DNA from: Firmicutes bacterium FC7
Lineage (GTDB): Bacteria > Bacillota > Clostridia > Tissierellales > Tissierellaceae
DNA length: 64,000 nt
NCBI GenBank assembly: GCA_022760735.1
Contig: JAKELU010000008.1
Span: forward strand, 30,812-94,811
Direction of reading: 5' to 3'
Both the position numbers and the translations under genes were made by a program. Below, piece after piece: positions 10,533-19,678 of the stretch; positions within the stretch are counted from its first letter, which is position 1; each line of letters opens with the position of its first letter. The notes below the pieces were generated by a model. The model was not told where the DNA came from. It was given only the letters and a program-made list of their open reading frames with translations, and ran no database searches.

Positions 10533-11726
10533 GTGAAAAAAAATAAGGAATCATTTTATACACAACTAAATAAGAATCAGAGATATATTCTAATTTGTTG
10601 TTTTTTTGTTTTTGCTGTAAATGGATTATATGCTATGGTTTTAGGTTCGCTTTTACCCTTAATTAGCATGGAATATGGATTAAATGATACAGTAAGTGGA
10701 GGGTTGATATCTGCCCACCAAGTTGGCAATCTAGTTGCTGGTTTTATTGCTGGGGTATTGCCATTATATTTAGGTAGAAAAAAATCAATTATATTCTTAT
10801 GTAGCTTCGTAGTTGTAGGTTTCTCAATTATGATTTTAACAGGAAACCCTGTTTTATTGATCTTAGGCTTTTTATTTACAGGGCTAAGCCGTGGTAGCAT
10901 TTCTAACTTTAATAATACAATTGTAAATGAAATTACTGATAGTAACCCGGTAGCGCTCAATATTTTACATAGTATTTTTGCTGTCGGAGCCCTAATCTCT
11001 CCATTTTTAGTTATTTTATCTACTAATATAGCTGGACAATTAGGTTGGAAAATAGCTGTAGGCATTATTATTCTACTTTGTATCATTTCTCTACTTCTTT
11101 TTTCCAAGCTTAAAGTAGAAGAAGTTAGAAAAGACACTAAAAGGCAAAAAATATCTTATGAATTTTTTAAGGATAAGGATTTTTGGATTAGTTCTGGAAT
11201 ATTGTTTTTTTACCTTTGCTCAGAGGCGACTATAAACGGATGGATAGTTAAGTATTTTGTTGATTCAAAAATTATGACAATAGAATATGCTCAAATGCTT
11301 GCCTCCTTATTGTGGGCAGTTATTCTTGCTGGTAGACTAACTTGTGCATTTTTAGGAGATAAGGTATCTAAGAAAACCATATTATTAGCAACTAGTTGTG
11401 GAACAGCTGCTTTTTATTTATTATTGCTTTCTTCATCTAATTTGAGTGTAATTACAATTGCTATTGCTGGGTTAGGATTTTCTATGGCCGGAATATATCC
11501 AACAACAATTTCTATAGTTGGGAATATTCTTAAGGTATATCCTATGGCTATGGGTGTATTATTGATGTTGGGAGGGATTGGAGCGATTATAATGCCTATT
11601 ATAACAGGTGCTTTATCAGATGTTTTTGGTATTTTTGCTGGCATGGCTGCTATTGTAGGTGCTATTATTTTCATGATAATATGTGTAATCCTACATATAT
11701 CAAGGTCAGTAAAGACTTCCTCATAG
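10533..11726 (+). CDS. MFS transporter
   Basis: A 397-residue integral membrane protein with about 12 helices. The first-half loop between helices 2 and 3 carries the MFS-type motif around L-P-L-Y-L-G-R-K-K-S, and helix 4 has G-L-S-R-G-S-I-S-N-F. It resembles the fucose-permease/YfkF-like branch of the superfamily, but the substrate cannot be read from the sequence. GTG start with GGGAGGA at 10518-10524. It is followed by the frameshifted AEC gene in the same direction. Confidence 0.8.
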   Translation: MKKNKESFYTQLNKNQRYILICCFFVFAVNGLYAMVLGSLLPLISMEYGLNDTVSGGLISAHQVGNLVAGFIAGVLPLYLGRKKSIIFLCSFVVVGFSIMILTGNPVLLILGFLFTGLSRGSISNFNNTIVNEITDSNPVALNILHSIFAVGALISPFLVILSTNIAGQLGWKIAVGIIILLCIISLLLFSKLKVEEVRKDTKRQKISYEFFKDKDFWISSGILFFYLCSEATINGWIVKYFVDSKIMTIEYAQMLASLLWAVILAGRLTCAFLGDKVSKKTILLATSCGTAAFYLLLLSSSNLSVITIAIAGLGFSMAGIYPTTISIVGNILKVYPMAMGVLLMLGGIGAIIMPIITGALSDVFGIFAGMAAIVGAIIFMIICVILHISRSVKTSS

Positions 11727-11770
11727 TGTGTGAAGAAACTACCATTAATTTTAAATTTAGGGGGATAAAA

Positions 11771-12699
11771 ATGGGTTCCACAGTTACTAATTCTGTAACA
11801 TCATTATTCTTAATATTGTTAGTAGGGGTTTATGGGAGAAAAAAAGAGATTATAAATCAAGAAATTAATAAAGGTCTAACAAATATTCTTATAAATATTA
11901 CATTACCCCTACTAATAATTTCATCTTTCATGATTGATTTTGATATAGAAATGAAGAAAAATGTCTATCAAACTTTCTTCTTCAGCTTAATTACATTTGG
12001 AATCACATTAATAATATCCAAAGTACTTGTGATCCCTATTAAAGGAAATAAGAGGAACATATTAAACTTTTCTAATATATTTACTAATACCGGTTTTATT
12101 GGATTTCCATTATTAAATGCTGTTTTGGGCCCAGAAGGCGTTGTATATGGTTCTACATATAATATTATATTTAACATTTTTGTTTGGACCTATGGATTAA
12201 TGATATATAAAGGACGTAATCAAGCAAGTAGTATAAAAGATAAAGTATTAGATATCTTTAAACAGCCTACAATTATTGCCGTACTTATCGGGTTAACTAT
12301 AATGATATTTTCTATTAAAATTCCACCAGTCATATTCACTAGTATAAAACTAGTAGGTGATATAACTGGACCATTATCAATGATAGTAGTAGGTGTAAGT
12401 CTATTAAACATAAATTTTAAAAATATTTTAAGGACTGGACCATATATTATGGAATAGTTATAAAACTATTACTAATGCCGATAATTGTAATTTTTCTATT
12501 TAAATTAATTGGTGTATGGTCTTTGTTTGTCAATTCTATAATTCTCCAAGTAGCTATGCCAACAGCTACATTAGCTTCTATATTTGCTGAAAAGTATAAT
12601 TATGAGCTAGAATACTCAACTATCATGGTTGTAACAACTACCTTATTTTCTGTTGTTACTATTCCCTTAATAGTGGGTATATTACAATATATTAACTGA
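11771..12699 (+). pseudogene. Frameshifted AEC (auxin efflux carrier) family transporter
   Basis: The reading frame from the ATG at 11771 (GGGGGGA at 11759-11765) encodes the first 228 residues of an AEC permease and stops at 12457. The rest continues in another frame to 12699 (W-T-I-Y-Y-G-I-V-I-K then M-P-I-I-V to the C-terminus). Comparison with the intact paralogue at 14374, which reads K-D-W-T-L-Y-Y-G at the same place, puts a one-base loss in the A/T run at about 12426-12432. Adding one base restores a full-length protein of about 309 residues. The cause is either a recent inactivating mutation or a sequencing error in a homopolymer. No canonical slippery heptamer is visible. Confidence 0.8.
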
Positions 12700-12701
12700 A
12701 A

Positions 12702-12759
12702 ATTGATTAAAATAGCAAATAGGAAAATATTAGGATGTGCTTGTTATATTTTAATCAAT
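12702..12759. repeat. 13-bp perfect inverted repeat
   Basis: ATTGATTAAAATA at 12702-12714 is exactly mirrored at 12747-12759, with a 32-base spacer. It lies between the broken AEC gene and the stalk-domain protein. There is no T-run after it, so it is not an obvious terminator. It could be an operator or an RNA hairpin. Confidence 0.5.
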
Positions 12760-12807
12760 ATAGTAATATTATATAAGAAAACATACTAAAAAATGGGAGG
12801 AAAAAGA

Positions 12808-14139
12808 ATGAATAGGAAAGGATTTATAATAGGATTAATTTTAATCTTAACTATGCTAACATCTACTGTATTTGCAGAAAGTGAAATCATTGTAAGAATT
12901 GATTCAACGAATGTAGAGTTTAATGATGTAATTGGTAGACCTTTTATTGATGAAAATAATAGGACTTTAGTTCCGTTCAGAGCAGCCTTAGAAGCATTTG
13001 GAGCAGATGTTGAATGGGATTCTGAAACAAGAACAGCAAAAGCTATAAAGGGTGATATTATTGTCGAAGTTCCTGTTGGCCAAAAATATATAGTTAAGAA
13101 TGGAGAAAATATTGAATCCGATTCTGCAGCTATTATAAAAGACGGAAGAACATATTTACCTATAAGAAAGGTAATTGAGGCATTTGGAGCAGAAGTTCAA
13201 TGGGATAGTAAGTTAAAAACAGTTGTTATAACAACTGAACCATTTGATGCAAGGGCTAAAGTAATGGAAGCCTATGATAAATATTATAAATGGGAAAACT
13301 TTGATATGTATGCATTAATCAACTTATCGATGGCTTTGCCGGATGAAACTGGTAATATGCAACAAATGAATATGCAAATGGATATGAATGCTACTGCTTT
13401 TATGAATCCTATGAAGTTGAAAGCCAATGCAAATATGATTCTTGACTTAGGTTTTGATAAATTATCACAGCCTATAATGGAAATGTATATGGTTGCAGAT
13501 GAGAATAAGTTCAGCACTTATATGGCTATGACTGATCAAATTTCAGGTGAATTAACATGGATTAAACAAGAAATTGAAGATGAAAGTTTTGCTACATTAT
13601 TAGATCCTAATAATGAAGAAATGAAAGAGCTTAATGAAAAGTCTATTACAGATGTAAAATACTTAGGAACATATACAGTTAATGGTGTAAATCTAGAAAA
13701 GTATGAAATTACAATGTCCTTTGAAGCATTTAATGAAATATTAGGTCAAAATTTATCTATGCTGACTGAAACATTGGGTGACGATGCAGAATTAGTACTT
13801 AAACTATATGCGAATTTAGATGATGTAACATCTATATTTTATATTGATGAAGCAACAGGCGAATTAGCTAAGATGGAAATGGATATGAGTTCATTACTAA
13901 GCACTATTATGGAAAATATGATGGACTTAATAGTTCAAGAAGTACCAGAAGGCGTTAGTGAAGAGGAATTTACTAATCAAATACTACAATTAACTAATGG
14001 TATAAAAATGGATATGATGGCTGAGTATAAAAATATAAATGCTGCTGATGATTTTGAAATTCCAGAGGAAGCATTAAATGCTATAACAACTGAAGAATTG
14101 TTAAAAGAAGTTGAAACTACTGAAGAAGTAAACGAATAA
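12808..14139 (+). CDS. Secreted protein with copper-amine-oxidase-N (stalk) domains
   Basis: A 443-residue exported protein. Its signal peptide ends at S-T-V-F-A (about residue 23). A duplicated stalk domain follows at about 38-145, with R-T-L-V-P-F-R-A-A-L-E-A-F-G-A-D-V-E-W and R-T-Y-L-P-I-R-K-V-I-E-A-F-G-A-E-V-Q-W. The remaining 280 residues are acidic, methionine-rich and unrecognised. They resemble the DUF6612-type lipid-binding-like domains that often follow stalk domains. The name reflects the domain family; there is no oxidase here. The ATG at 12793 lies upstream of the ribosome site GGGAGG (12795-12800), so 12808 is the start. A terminator follows. Confidence 0.75.
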   Translation: MNRKGFIIGLILILTMLTSTVFAESEIIVRIDSTNVEFNDVIGRPFIDENNRTLVPFRAALEAFGADVEWDSETRTAKAIKGDIIVEVPVGQKYIVKNGENIESDSAAIIKDGRTYLPIRKVIEAFGAEVQWDSKLKTVVITTEPFDARAKVMEAYDKYYKWENFDMYALINLSMALPDETGNMQQMNMQMDMNATAFMNPMKLKANANMILDLGFDKLSQPIMEMYMVADENKFSTYMAMTDQISGELTWIKQEIEDESFATLLDPNNEEMKELNEKSITDVKYLGTYTVNGVNLEKYEITMSFEAFNEILGQNLSMLTETLGDDAELVLKLYANLDDVTSIFYIDEATGELAKMEMDMSSLLSTIMENMMDLIVQEVPEGVSEEEFTNQILQLTNGIKMDMMAEYKNINAADDFEIPEEALNAITTEELLKEVETTEEVNE

Positions 14140-14163
14140 TATAAATAAACTTCATATAATAAT

Positions 14164-14198
14164 AAAACTCTAGTCACAATGATTTGACTAGAGTTTTT
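14164..14198 (+). terminator. Terminator of the stalk-domain gene
   Basis: A 13-bp stem (14164-14176 with 14185-14197) with an eight-base loop; T residues complete the 3' arm. Confidence 0.85.
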
Positions 14199-14276
14199 AT
14201 TGACTTAAAAGCTAGAATATTTTAATTTAAGCTATCAAAAAGAAATAAGAAACATAAAAAATAGACCGTAGTAATT

Positions 14277-14310
14277 AATAACCCTATCAGATTAAAGATA
14301 GGGTTATTTT
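14277..14310 (+). terminator. Second hairpin with T-tract
   Basis: A 12-bp perfect stem (14277-14288 with 14297-14308) ending in T residues, about 80 bases after the previous terminator and 65 bases before the AEC gene. No gene is seen between the two hairpins. It may be a back-up terminator or the end of a short untranslated transcript. Confidence 0.6.
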
Positions 14311-14373
14311 CATGAACCATAACCCCTAAATGGAATAAAATAATAATTAAAAATGCTAATCTAGAGGTGGATT

Positions 14374-15291
14374 ATGGTTACGACTGTTCTAAAATCAGTA
14401 ATCTCTTTATTTTTAATAATGTTAGTAGGGGTATATGGCAATAAGAAAGGAATTATTACAGAAGAGTTTAACGATAATCTAATAAACTTTCTATTAAATA
14501 TTACCTTACCTCTTATGGTCATATCTTCATTTACATTTTCCTTTGAAGAATCCATTAAAAGTAATGTGGTAAAGGGGTTTTACTATAGTTTAATTGCTTA
14601 TGGAATTCTTATAATTGCATCTTACTTGTTCTTGTTGCCAGTTAAGGGGGACAAGAAGACTATTATTCATTTTGCAAATGTATTTACAAATACAGGATAT
14701 GTAGGATTTCCTGTATTAAACGCTATCTATGGTCCAGAGGGTGTAGTATATGGTTCCATATTTAATATGTTCTTTGTACTATTTGTATGGACTTATGGAA
14801 TAATGTTATTTAAAGGTCACATAGATAAAATGGAATTGAAAAAGGAACTAAAAACTACATTACTTAACCCGTCGATAATTGCAGTTGTCATTGGTGTAAT
14901 AATTATTGTATTCGATATTCAAATCCCTAAGATTCTTTACACAAGCATAAATTCTGTTGGTAGTATTTCAGGACCTTTATCTATGATAATTATAGGTGCA
15001 ATTTTATCTAAAGGTAAAATTGGAAATAGCCTAAAGGACTGGACCTTATATTATGGGTTAATAGTAAAGATGGCAATACTTCCATTGATATTATGTTTAA
15101 CCTCACTACTAGTAGATAAATCCATAGTATCAAATTCAGTAGTTATAATAGCATCTATGCCTGCTGCAGCAATGACGTCAATATTTGCTGAAAGCTATAA
15201 CAAAGAGAAAGAACTAGCATCTATGTTTGTACTTTTGACCACATTATTATCGGTAATTACTATACCAATACTTGTAAGGGTACTGATATAA
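14374..15291 (+). CDS. AEC family transporter (auxin efflux carrier-like permease)
   Basis: A 305-residue permease with about ten hydrophobic helices. It is the intact paralogue of the broken gene at 11771 (shared M-L-V-G-V-Y-G, N-I-T-L-P-L, V-F-T-N-T-G-Y-V-G-F-P and G-P-E-G-V-V-Y-G-S). The family exports or imports organic acids such as malate and malonate; the substrate here is unknown. AGAGGTGG is placed for the ATG. The two paralogues flank the stalk-domain gene, suggesting a local duplication. Confidence 0.85.
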   Translation: MVTTVLKSVISLFLIMLVGVYGNKKGIITEEFNDNLINFLLNITLPLMVISSFTFSFEESIKSNVVKGFYYSLIAYGILIIASYLFLLPVKGDKKTIIHFANVFTNTGYVGFPVLNAIYGPEGVVYGSIFNMFFVLFVWTYGIMLFKGHIDKMELKKELKTTLLNPSIIAVVIGVIIIVFDIQIPKILYTSINSVGSISGPLSMIIIGAILSKGKIGNSLKDWTLYYGLIVKMAILPLILCLTSLLVDKSIVSNSVVIIASMPAAAMTSIFAESYNKEKELASMFVLLTTLLSVITIPILVRVLI

Positions 15292-15356
15292 TAAGAAAAT
15301 GATTATATAGATTTTTTATTGGGAATAGAATATATAAAAACTAAAGGAGTAAAAAC

Positions 15357-15950
15357 ATGTGTGGTAGATATGCGCTAGAAGCAGATATAGATATTTTAAT
15401 AGAGAGATATAAAGCAATTATTATGGATACAAATTTTAATTCGACCCCTGAAGTATTTCCGACTGATACAGTACCGATAATTAGGCAAAACAAAGGTAAT
15501 ATAGAAATAAGTAATATGAAATGGGGGTTTATGCCCAGTTTCGCAAAATCACCATTGATAAATGCTAGATCAGAAACGATTGATAGCAAACCTACTTTTA
15601 GAGATTCCTTCATCAATAGAAGGTGTATTATCCCAGCAACAAGTTTTTATGAGTGGGAAAAGGTAGGAGGGAAGAAAATTAAGAGAAAAATAAATATTAA
15701 TGAGGAAAATATATTTTCTATTGCTGGAATATATAATAGCTTTTTTGATAGAGAGGGTAAAAAATATGAAGCCTTTACTATACTTACTACATCTGCCAAT
15801 GAATCAATAAAGCATATTCATGATAGAATGCCAGTAATAATTCCAAGAGAAAAGGAATATATTTGGTTAAATACGGATAATAGGGATATTTCTTACATTA
15901 AGTATTTGATTATGCAATGGAGTAATTGTATGCAATTAAATCACAGCTAA
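15357..15950 (+). CDS. SOS response-associated peptidase (SRAP; YedK/HMCES family)
   Basis: A 197-residue protein that shields abasic sites in single-stranded DNA by forming a thiazolidine crosslink through the N-terminal Cys2 (M-C-G-R-Y-A). The conserved W-G-F-M-P, I-N-A-R-S-E-T and R-R-C-I-I-P-A-T-S-F-Y-E-W stretches and the catalytic H-D-R-M-P motif are present. Length is normal for the short bacterial members. AAAGGAG lies ahead of the ATG. The initiating Met must be removed to expose Cys2. No SOS box is visible upstream. Confidence 0.9.
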   Translation: MCGRYALEADIDILIERYKAIIMDTNFNSTPEVFPTDTVPIIRQNKGNIEISNMKWGFMPSFAKSPLINARSETIDSKPTFRDSFINRRCIIPATSFYEWEKVGGKKIKRKININEENIFSIAGIYNSFFDREGKKYEAFTILTTSANESIKHIHDRMPVIIPREKEYIWLNTDNRDISYIKYLIMQWSNCMQLNHS

Positions 15951-16034
15951 ATTTTTGAATAAAATTTGTTGCAATATTATTAATTCCATCATATAATAAA
16001 TCTATTATTAATTTTTATAAAGGAGGTCTTAATC

Positions 16035-16142
16035 TTGCAACTAAATAAGTTTGTCAAGAGAAATTGGAAATCTTTTTCCAATAATTTAACGATTATAGAG
16101 AATAAGATTTCCGAAGGAATGAGGAGGTCCTCACTATTATAA
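16035..16142 (+). CDS. Possible 35-residue leader ORF ahead of the amino acid ABC operon
   Basis: A TTG codon at 16035 sits 7 bases after a near-perfect AGGAGGT (16021-16027) and opens a 35-codon frame ending in TAA at 16142. The peptide is basic (MQLNKFVKRNWKSFS...) and ends M-R-R-S-S-L-L. It lies 36 bases before the substrate-binding protein gene. It could be a small real protein, an upstream leader peptide, or a chance ORF. The strong ribosome site is the only direct support. Confidence 0.35.
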   Translation: MQLNKFVKRNWKSFSNNLTIIENKISEGMRRSSLL

Positions 16143-16178
16143 AAAATTTAATTTTAAAATAATAGGGAGGATTATGAA

Positions 16179-17000
16179 ATGAAAAAATTTGTTATTGCAT
16201 TATTAGTAGTTAGTATGTTATTAGCATTTGGAGCATGTAGTAAAACTGAAACACCAGCTGAAAACAATTCCGTGGAAAAAGGTAGTAAGTTGGAAGAGAT
16301 TAAAAAAGCTGGAAAGATCGTTCTAGGAACATCAGCAGATTATCCACCATTTGAATTCCATAAGATAATAGATGGTAAGGATGAAATTGTTGGTTTTGAT
16401 ATTGAAATAGCAAAATTGATTGCTGAAAGAATAGGTGTAGATTTAGAAATAATAGATATGAAATTTGAAGGACTACTTCCAGCAATCGTTACAGATGATA
16501 TAGATTTTATAGTGGCTGGAATGTCAGCTGATGAAGAGAGAGCAAAAACTGTTGATTTTTCAATAGTTTATTATGAAGGTAGCCATTCTATGGTTGTTAG
16601 AGCTGAAGATAAGGATAAATATAAAGGGCCAGAGGATTTAGTTGGAAAACCAGTAGGGGCACAAAAAACAACTTTACAAGAGGAAGTAGTTTTAAACCAA
16701 TTCTCAGAATCGCAATACGTTGGTTTGTCTAAAATTACAGATTTAGTTCTAGAACTTCAAAATAAGAAGGTAGAAGCTATAATTTTAGCTGAACCTGTTG
16801 CAAAAGCCTATGTGAAACAGAATCCAGACTTATACCTTGCTGAAGTAGACTTAGGTAAAGAAGATGGAGTGTCTGTGGCAGTAAATAAAGGTAATGAGGA
16901 TTTATTAGAGGTTATAAATGAAGTTATAGAAGAAATAGTAAACGATGGTACAGTTGATAGACTTATAAATGAGGCAACGATATTAGCAGAGGAAGAATAA
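16179..17000 (+). CDS. Amino acid ABC transporter, substrate-binding lipoprotein
   Basis: A 273-residue family-3 solute-binding protein. The signal ends in the lipobox A-F-G-A-C (Cys about 20). The mature domain shows the G-T-S-A-D-Y-P-P-F-E-F and G-F-D-I-E-I-A motifs and the R77-type arginine region A-G-M-S-A-D-E-E-R-A. These features bind polar amino acids at the outer face of the membrane. GGGAGG precedes the ATG. Its gene is separated from the permease and ATPase genes by a hairpin at 17009, which should make the binding protein the most abundant product of the operon. Confidence 0.9.
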   Translation: MKKFVIALLVVSMLLAFGACSKTETPAENNSVEKGSKLEEIKKAGKIVLGTSADYPPFEFHKIIDGKDEIVGFDIEIAKLIAERIGVDLEIIDMKFEGLLPAIVTDDIDFIVAGMSADEERAKTVDFSIVYYEGSHSMVVRAEDKDKYKGPEDLVGKPVGAQKTTLQEEVVLNQFSESQYVGLSKITDLVLELQNKKVEAIILAEPVAKAYVKQNPDLYLAEVDLGKEDGVSVAVNKGNEDLLEVINEVIEEIVNDGTVDRLINEATILAEEE

Positions 17001-17008
17001 GAACACTA

Positions 17009-17046
17009 ATTGGCAAAGGAGTTTACTCTTTTGCCAATATTTTTGA
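17009..17046 (+). terminator. Intra-operon attenuating terminator
   Basis: A 13-bp stem (17009-17021 with 17026-17038) with a short loop, followed by a T-rich tail. It lies between the binding-protein gene and the permease gene. Partial read-through would give more binding protein than membrane components. Confidence 0.75.
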
Positions 17047-17065
17047 TAAGGGAGGTTGTTAGATA

Positions 17066-17749
17066 GTGGATATATTTACCAATTTTGCAGAATTTATTAC
17101 AAAATATTACTCATATTATATTAATGGAACTTTAACTACATTACAAATATCTTTTTTTGGTGTCATCTTTGGTTCCCTTGTTGGTGTTCTTTTATGCCTT
17201 TTAAGAATGTCAAACAATAAAATAATTAGTAGCATTTCCACCGCATATATTGAAATAGTTAGAGGTACACCGTTAATTTTACAAGTATATGTTGTATATT
17301 ATGGTTTACCTATGGTATTACCATTACCAGACTCAAGATTGTTCTTAGGTACATTAGCAGTTTTATTAAATAGTGCTGCCTATGTTGCGGAAATTATAAG
17401 AGCGGGTATTCAATCAATAGATGTTGGACAAATGGAGGCTGCAAGATCATTGGGGATGACTAAAGGAATGAGTATGAGATATATTATTATACCTCAGGCC
17501 TTTAAAAACATATTGCCAGCCCTAGGTAATGAATTCATAGTATTAGTTAAAGAGTCTGCAATTATTTCTGTTATAGCAATACCTGATTTAATGTATAATG
17601 CTGATACATTAAGAGGAATAACCTACAAACCTTTTATGCCTTTAATAATCGCAGGTGTAATCTATTTTGCGATTACATTTACATTATCAAAGGTATTGGG
17701 GATGCTTGAAAGGAGGTTAGCTGCTAGTGATAAAGGTAGTGAATCTTAG
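17066..17749 (+). CDS. Amino acid ABC transporter permease (HisM/GlnP type)
   Basis: A 227-residue membrane subunit with five or so helices. The EAA loop is visible as [13 protein letters not shown], the docking site for the ATPase. The N-terminal motif G-T-L-T-T-L-Q-I-S and R-G-T-P-L-I-L-Q are typical of the polar amino acid family. GTG start with GGGAGG 10 bases upstream. It overlaps the ATPase gene by 23 bases, indicating translational coupling. Confidence 0.9.
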   Translation: MDIFTNFAEFITKYYSYYINGTLTTLQISFFGVIFGSLVGVLLCLLRMSNNKIISSISTAYIEIVRGTPLILQVYVVYYGLPMVLPLPDSRLFLGTLAVLLNSAAYVAEIIRAGIQSIDVGQMEAARSLGMTKGMSMRYIIIPQAFKNILPALGNEFIVLVKESAIISVIAIPDLMYNADTLRGITYKPFMPLIIAGVIYFAITFTLSKVLGMLERRLAASDKGSES

Positions 17750-18452
17750 TAAAAAGTTCGGGAAGTTACATGTATTAAAAGGAATAAATGAAGAAATTAA
17801 AAAAGGAGAAGTAGTAGTTGTTATTGGCCCTAGTGGGTCAGGTAAGAGTACTTTTCTTAGATGTTTGAATTTATTAGAGGAACCAACTAGTGGTGAGATT
17901 ATATTTGATGGTGTATCCATAACGGATAAAAAGAACGATATCAACAAACAAAGAGAAAAAATGGGGATGGTTTTTCAACAATTCAATCTTTTTCCACATC
18001 TAACTGTTTTGGAAAATATAACTATAGCTCCTATTAAAGTTAAAAAGATGAAAAAGGAAGAAGCTGAAAAAATAGCTATGAATTTGCTTAAGAGAATAGG
18101 GCTAGAGGATAAGGCAAATACGTATCCAAATAAATTATCAGGAGGTCAAAAACAGAGAATAGCTATTGTAAGAGCTTTAGCTATGTCACCTGAAGTAATG
18201 TTATTTGATGAACCTACTTCAGCCCTTGACCCTGAAATGGTAGGAGAAGTTCTTGAAGTAATGAAGGACTTGGCAAAGGATGGAATGACAATGGTAGTTG
18301 TTACTCATGAGATGGGATTTGCTAAAGAAGTTGGAGACAGAGTATTATTTATGGATGGTGGGAATATTGTTGAACAAGGCACACCAAAGGAGTTGTTTAC
18401 AAATCCGCAACATCCAAGAACACAAGACTTCTTAAGAAAAATACTAGTTTAA
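17727..18452 (+). CDS. Amino acid ABC transporter ATP-binding protein (GlnQ type)
   Basis: A 241-residue ATPase with Walker [10 protein letters not shown] (about 33-41), Q-loop [10 protein letters not shown], signature L-S-G-G-Q-K-Q-R, Walker B V-M-L-F-D-E-P-T and the H-loop T-H-E. GTG start 10 bases after AAAGGAGGT, within the end of the permease gene. With the two genes upstream it makes a complete importer for a polar amino acid, either glutamine, cystine or another. Specificity cannot be decided from the sequence. Confidence 0.92.
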   Translation: MIKVVNLSKKFGKLHVLKGINEEIKKGEVVVVIGPSGSGKSTFLRCLNLLEEPTSGEIIFDGVSITDKKNDINKQREKMGMVFQQFNLFPHLTVLENITIAPIKVKKMKKEEAEKIAMNLLKRIGLEDKANTYPNKLSGGQKQRIAIVRALAMSPEVMLFDEPTSALDPEMVGEVLEVMKDLAKDGMTMVVVTHEMGFAKEVGDRVLFMDGGNIVEQGTPKELFTNPQHPRTQDFLRKILV

Positions 18453-18468
18453 TATTTAATCAACTAAT

Positions 18469-18500
18469 GGGGGAAAGGTTAATCCTTTTTCTCATTTTTT
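18469..18500 (+). terminator. Weak terminator of the amino acid ABC operon
   Basis: GGGGGAAAGG and CCTTTTTCTC flank TTAAT and form an imperfect stem with G-T pairs, followed by a T-rich run. It is plausible rather than clear-cut. Confidence 0.4.
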
Positions 18501-18592
18501 ATTGAGAAATTCTGCTAATGTAAATATTCTATTAATTCTAAATTTTTGCTATAGTATAGTTATGGTGTAAAATTTCTATGTTGAGGTGCATA

Positions 18593-19678
18593 ATGCTATA
18601 CATAATGATTGTTTTTTCAATAATAGGTGGCGTTGATAAATTACTTAATAATAAATTTGGTCTTGGAGTTAAATTTGAAGAAGGATTTAAGGCTATGGGA
18701 GGCTTAACCTTATCTATTATTGGAATATACAGTCTTAGTCCACTAATAGCAGTAGCGTTGGTTCCAGTATTAAATCCTCTAGCTAAAATTTTGAATACTG
18801 ATCCATCTGTATTTATTAGCAGCATACTAGCCACTGACTTGGGAGCATATAAAACAAGCTTGGAAATAGCTTATAATCCTATAATTGGGAAATTTAATGG
18901 CCTTATATTAGCTTCCATGCTAGGATGTACAATTTCTTTTACCCTTCCAGTTGCTACAAATATGATATCTCATAATGATTATCCATATTTTATAAAGGGG
19001 ATTTTATCAGGAATAGTTACAATACCTATAGGAATGATAGTCTCTGGTATACTTATGAAAGTTCCTGTAATGGATTTGTTTTTTAGCCTAATGCCTGTTA
19101 TATTAGTGATTATTCCTATTGTTATAGGCCTTATTAAGGCTAAGGATAAGATGGTTAGGCTATTTGGTTTTCTAGGTAAGTTTGTTAATATGGTAGGTAT
19201 AGTTGGTTTGCTACTAGGTATTTTAGAATTTTCATTAGGAATTAAGTTAGTAGATGGAATAATTCCATTTGAAGAGGGATTAATAATTGTTGGTAATATA
19301 TCAATTATATTATCAGGTGCATATCCTTTATTGTACTTTATATCTAGGAAATTACATAGAATTTTGCGAATAATAACTAATAAATACGATATAGATGAAT
19401 ACTCTATTTTAGGATTAATATCTTCCTTAGCAAATTGTATTCCTATGTTTGGTGTATACAATGAGATGAACTGGAGAGGGAAAATTCTTAATGCAGCTTT
19501 TGCCGTTAGTGGTGCATTTACTTTTGGTGGACAGCTTGGATATGTTTCAGCTGTATCACCTGAAAGTGCAAATCCATTTATAATTGGGAAATTAATCGGC
19601 GGGCTTGCAAGTTTAGGCGTGTCTTTTATGCTAATAAAATTAGAAACTCAGAAGGAGGTCTTACTAAGTGAAAATTAA
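18593..19678 (+). CDS. eutH: EutH-like ethanolamine transporter family protein
   Basis: A 361-residue membrane protein with about ten helices. It aligns by eye along its length with EutH. Shared landmarks are F-E-E-G-F-x-A-M-G near the N-terminus, I-V-T-I-P-I-G-x-I, L-L-G-A-Y-P (here L-S-G-A-Y-P), L-A-N-x-I-P-M-F-G and I-V/I-G-K-L-I-G-G near the end. EutH imports ethanolamine at low pH. No other eut gene is in the window, so the substrate here is uncertain. The start at 18593 fits GAGGTG at 18582-18587 better than the ATG at 18578. The end overlaps the aminopeptidase gene by 11 bases. Confidence 0.78.
   Translation: MLYIMIVFSIIGGVDKLLNNKFGLGVKFEEGFKAMGGLTLSIIGIYSLSPLIAVALVPVLNPLAKILNTDPSVFISSILATDLGAYKTSLEIAYNPIIGKFNGLILASMLGCTISFTLPVATNMISHNDYPYFIKGILSGIVTIPIGMIVSGILMKVPVMDLFFSLMPVILVIIPIVIGLIKAKDKMVRLFGFLGKFVNMVGIVGLLLGILEFSLGIKLVDGIIPFEEGLIIVGNISIILSGAYPLLYFISRKLHRILRIITNKYDIDEYSILGLISSLANCIPMFGVYNEMNWRGKILNAAFAVSGAFTFGGQLGYVSAVSPESANPFIIGKLIGGLASLGVSFMLIKLETQKEVLLSEN

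Noticed and set aside
12426..12440. Programmed frameshift in the AEC permease
   Set aside because: No X-XXY-YYZ slippery heptamer, internal Shine-Dalgarno or downstream stem is seen, and AEC permeases are not known to need frameshifting.
12808..14139. Copper amine oxidase enzyme
   Set aside because: Only the N-terminal stalk-type domain is present; there is no catalytic topaquinone domain or copper-binding histidine set.
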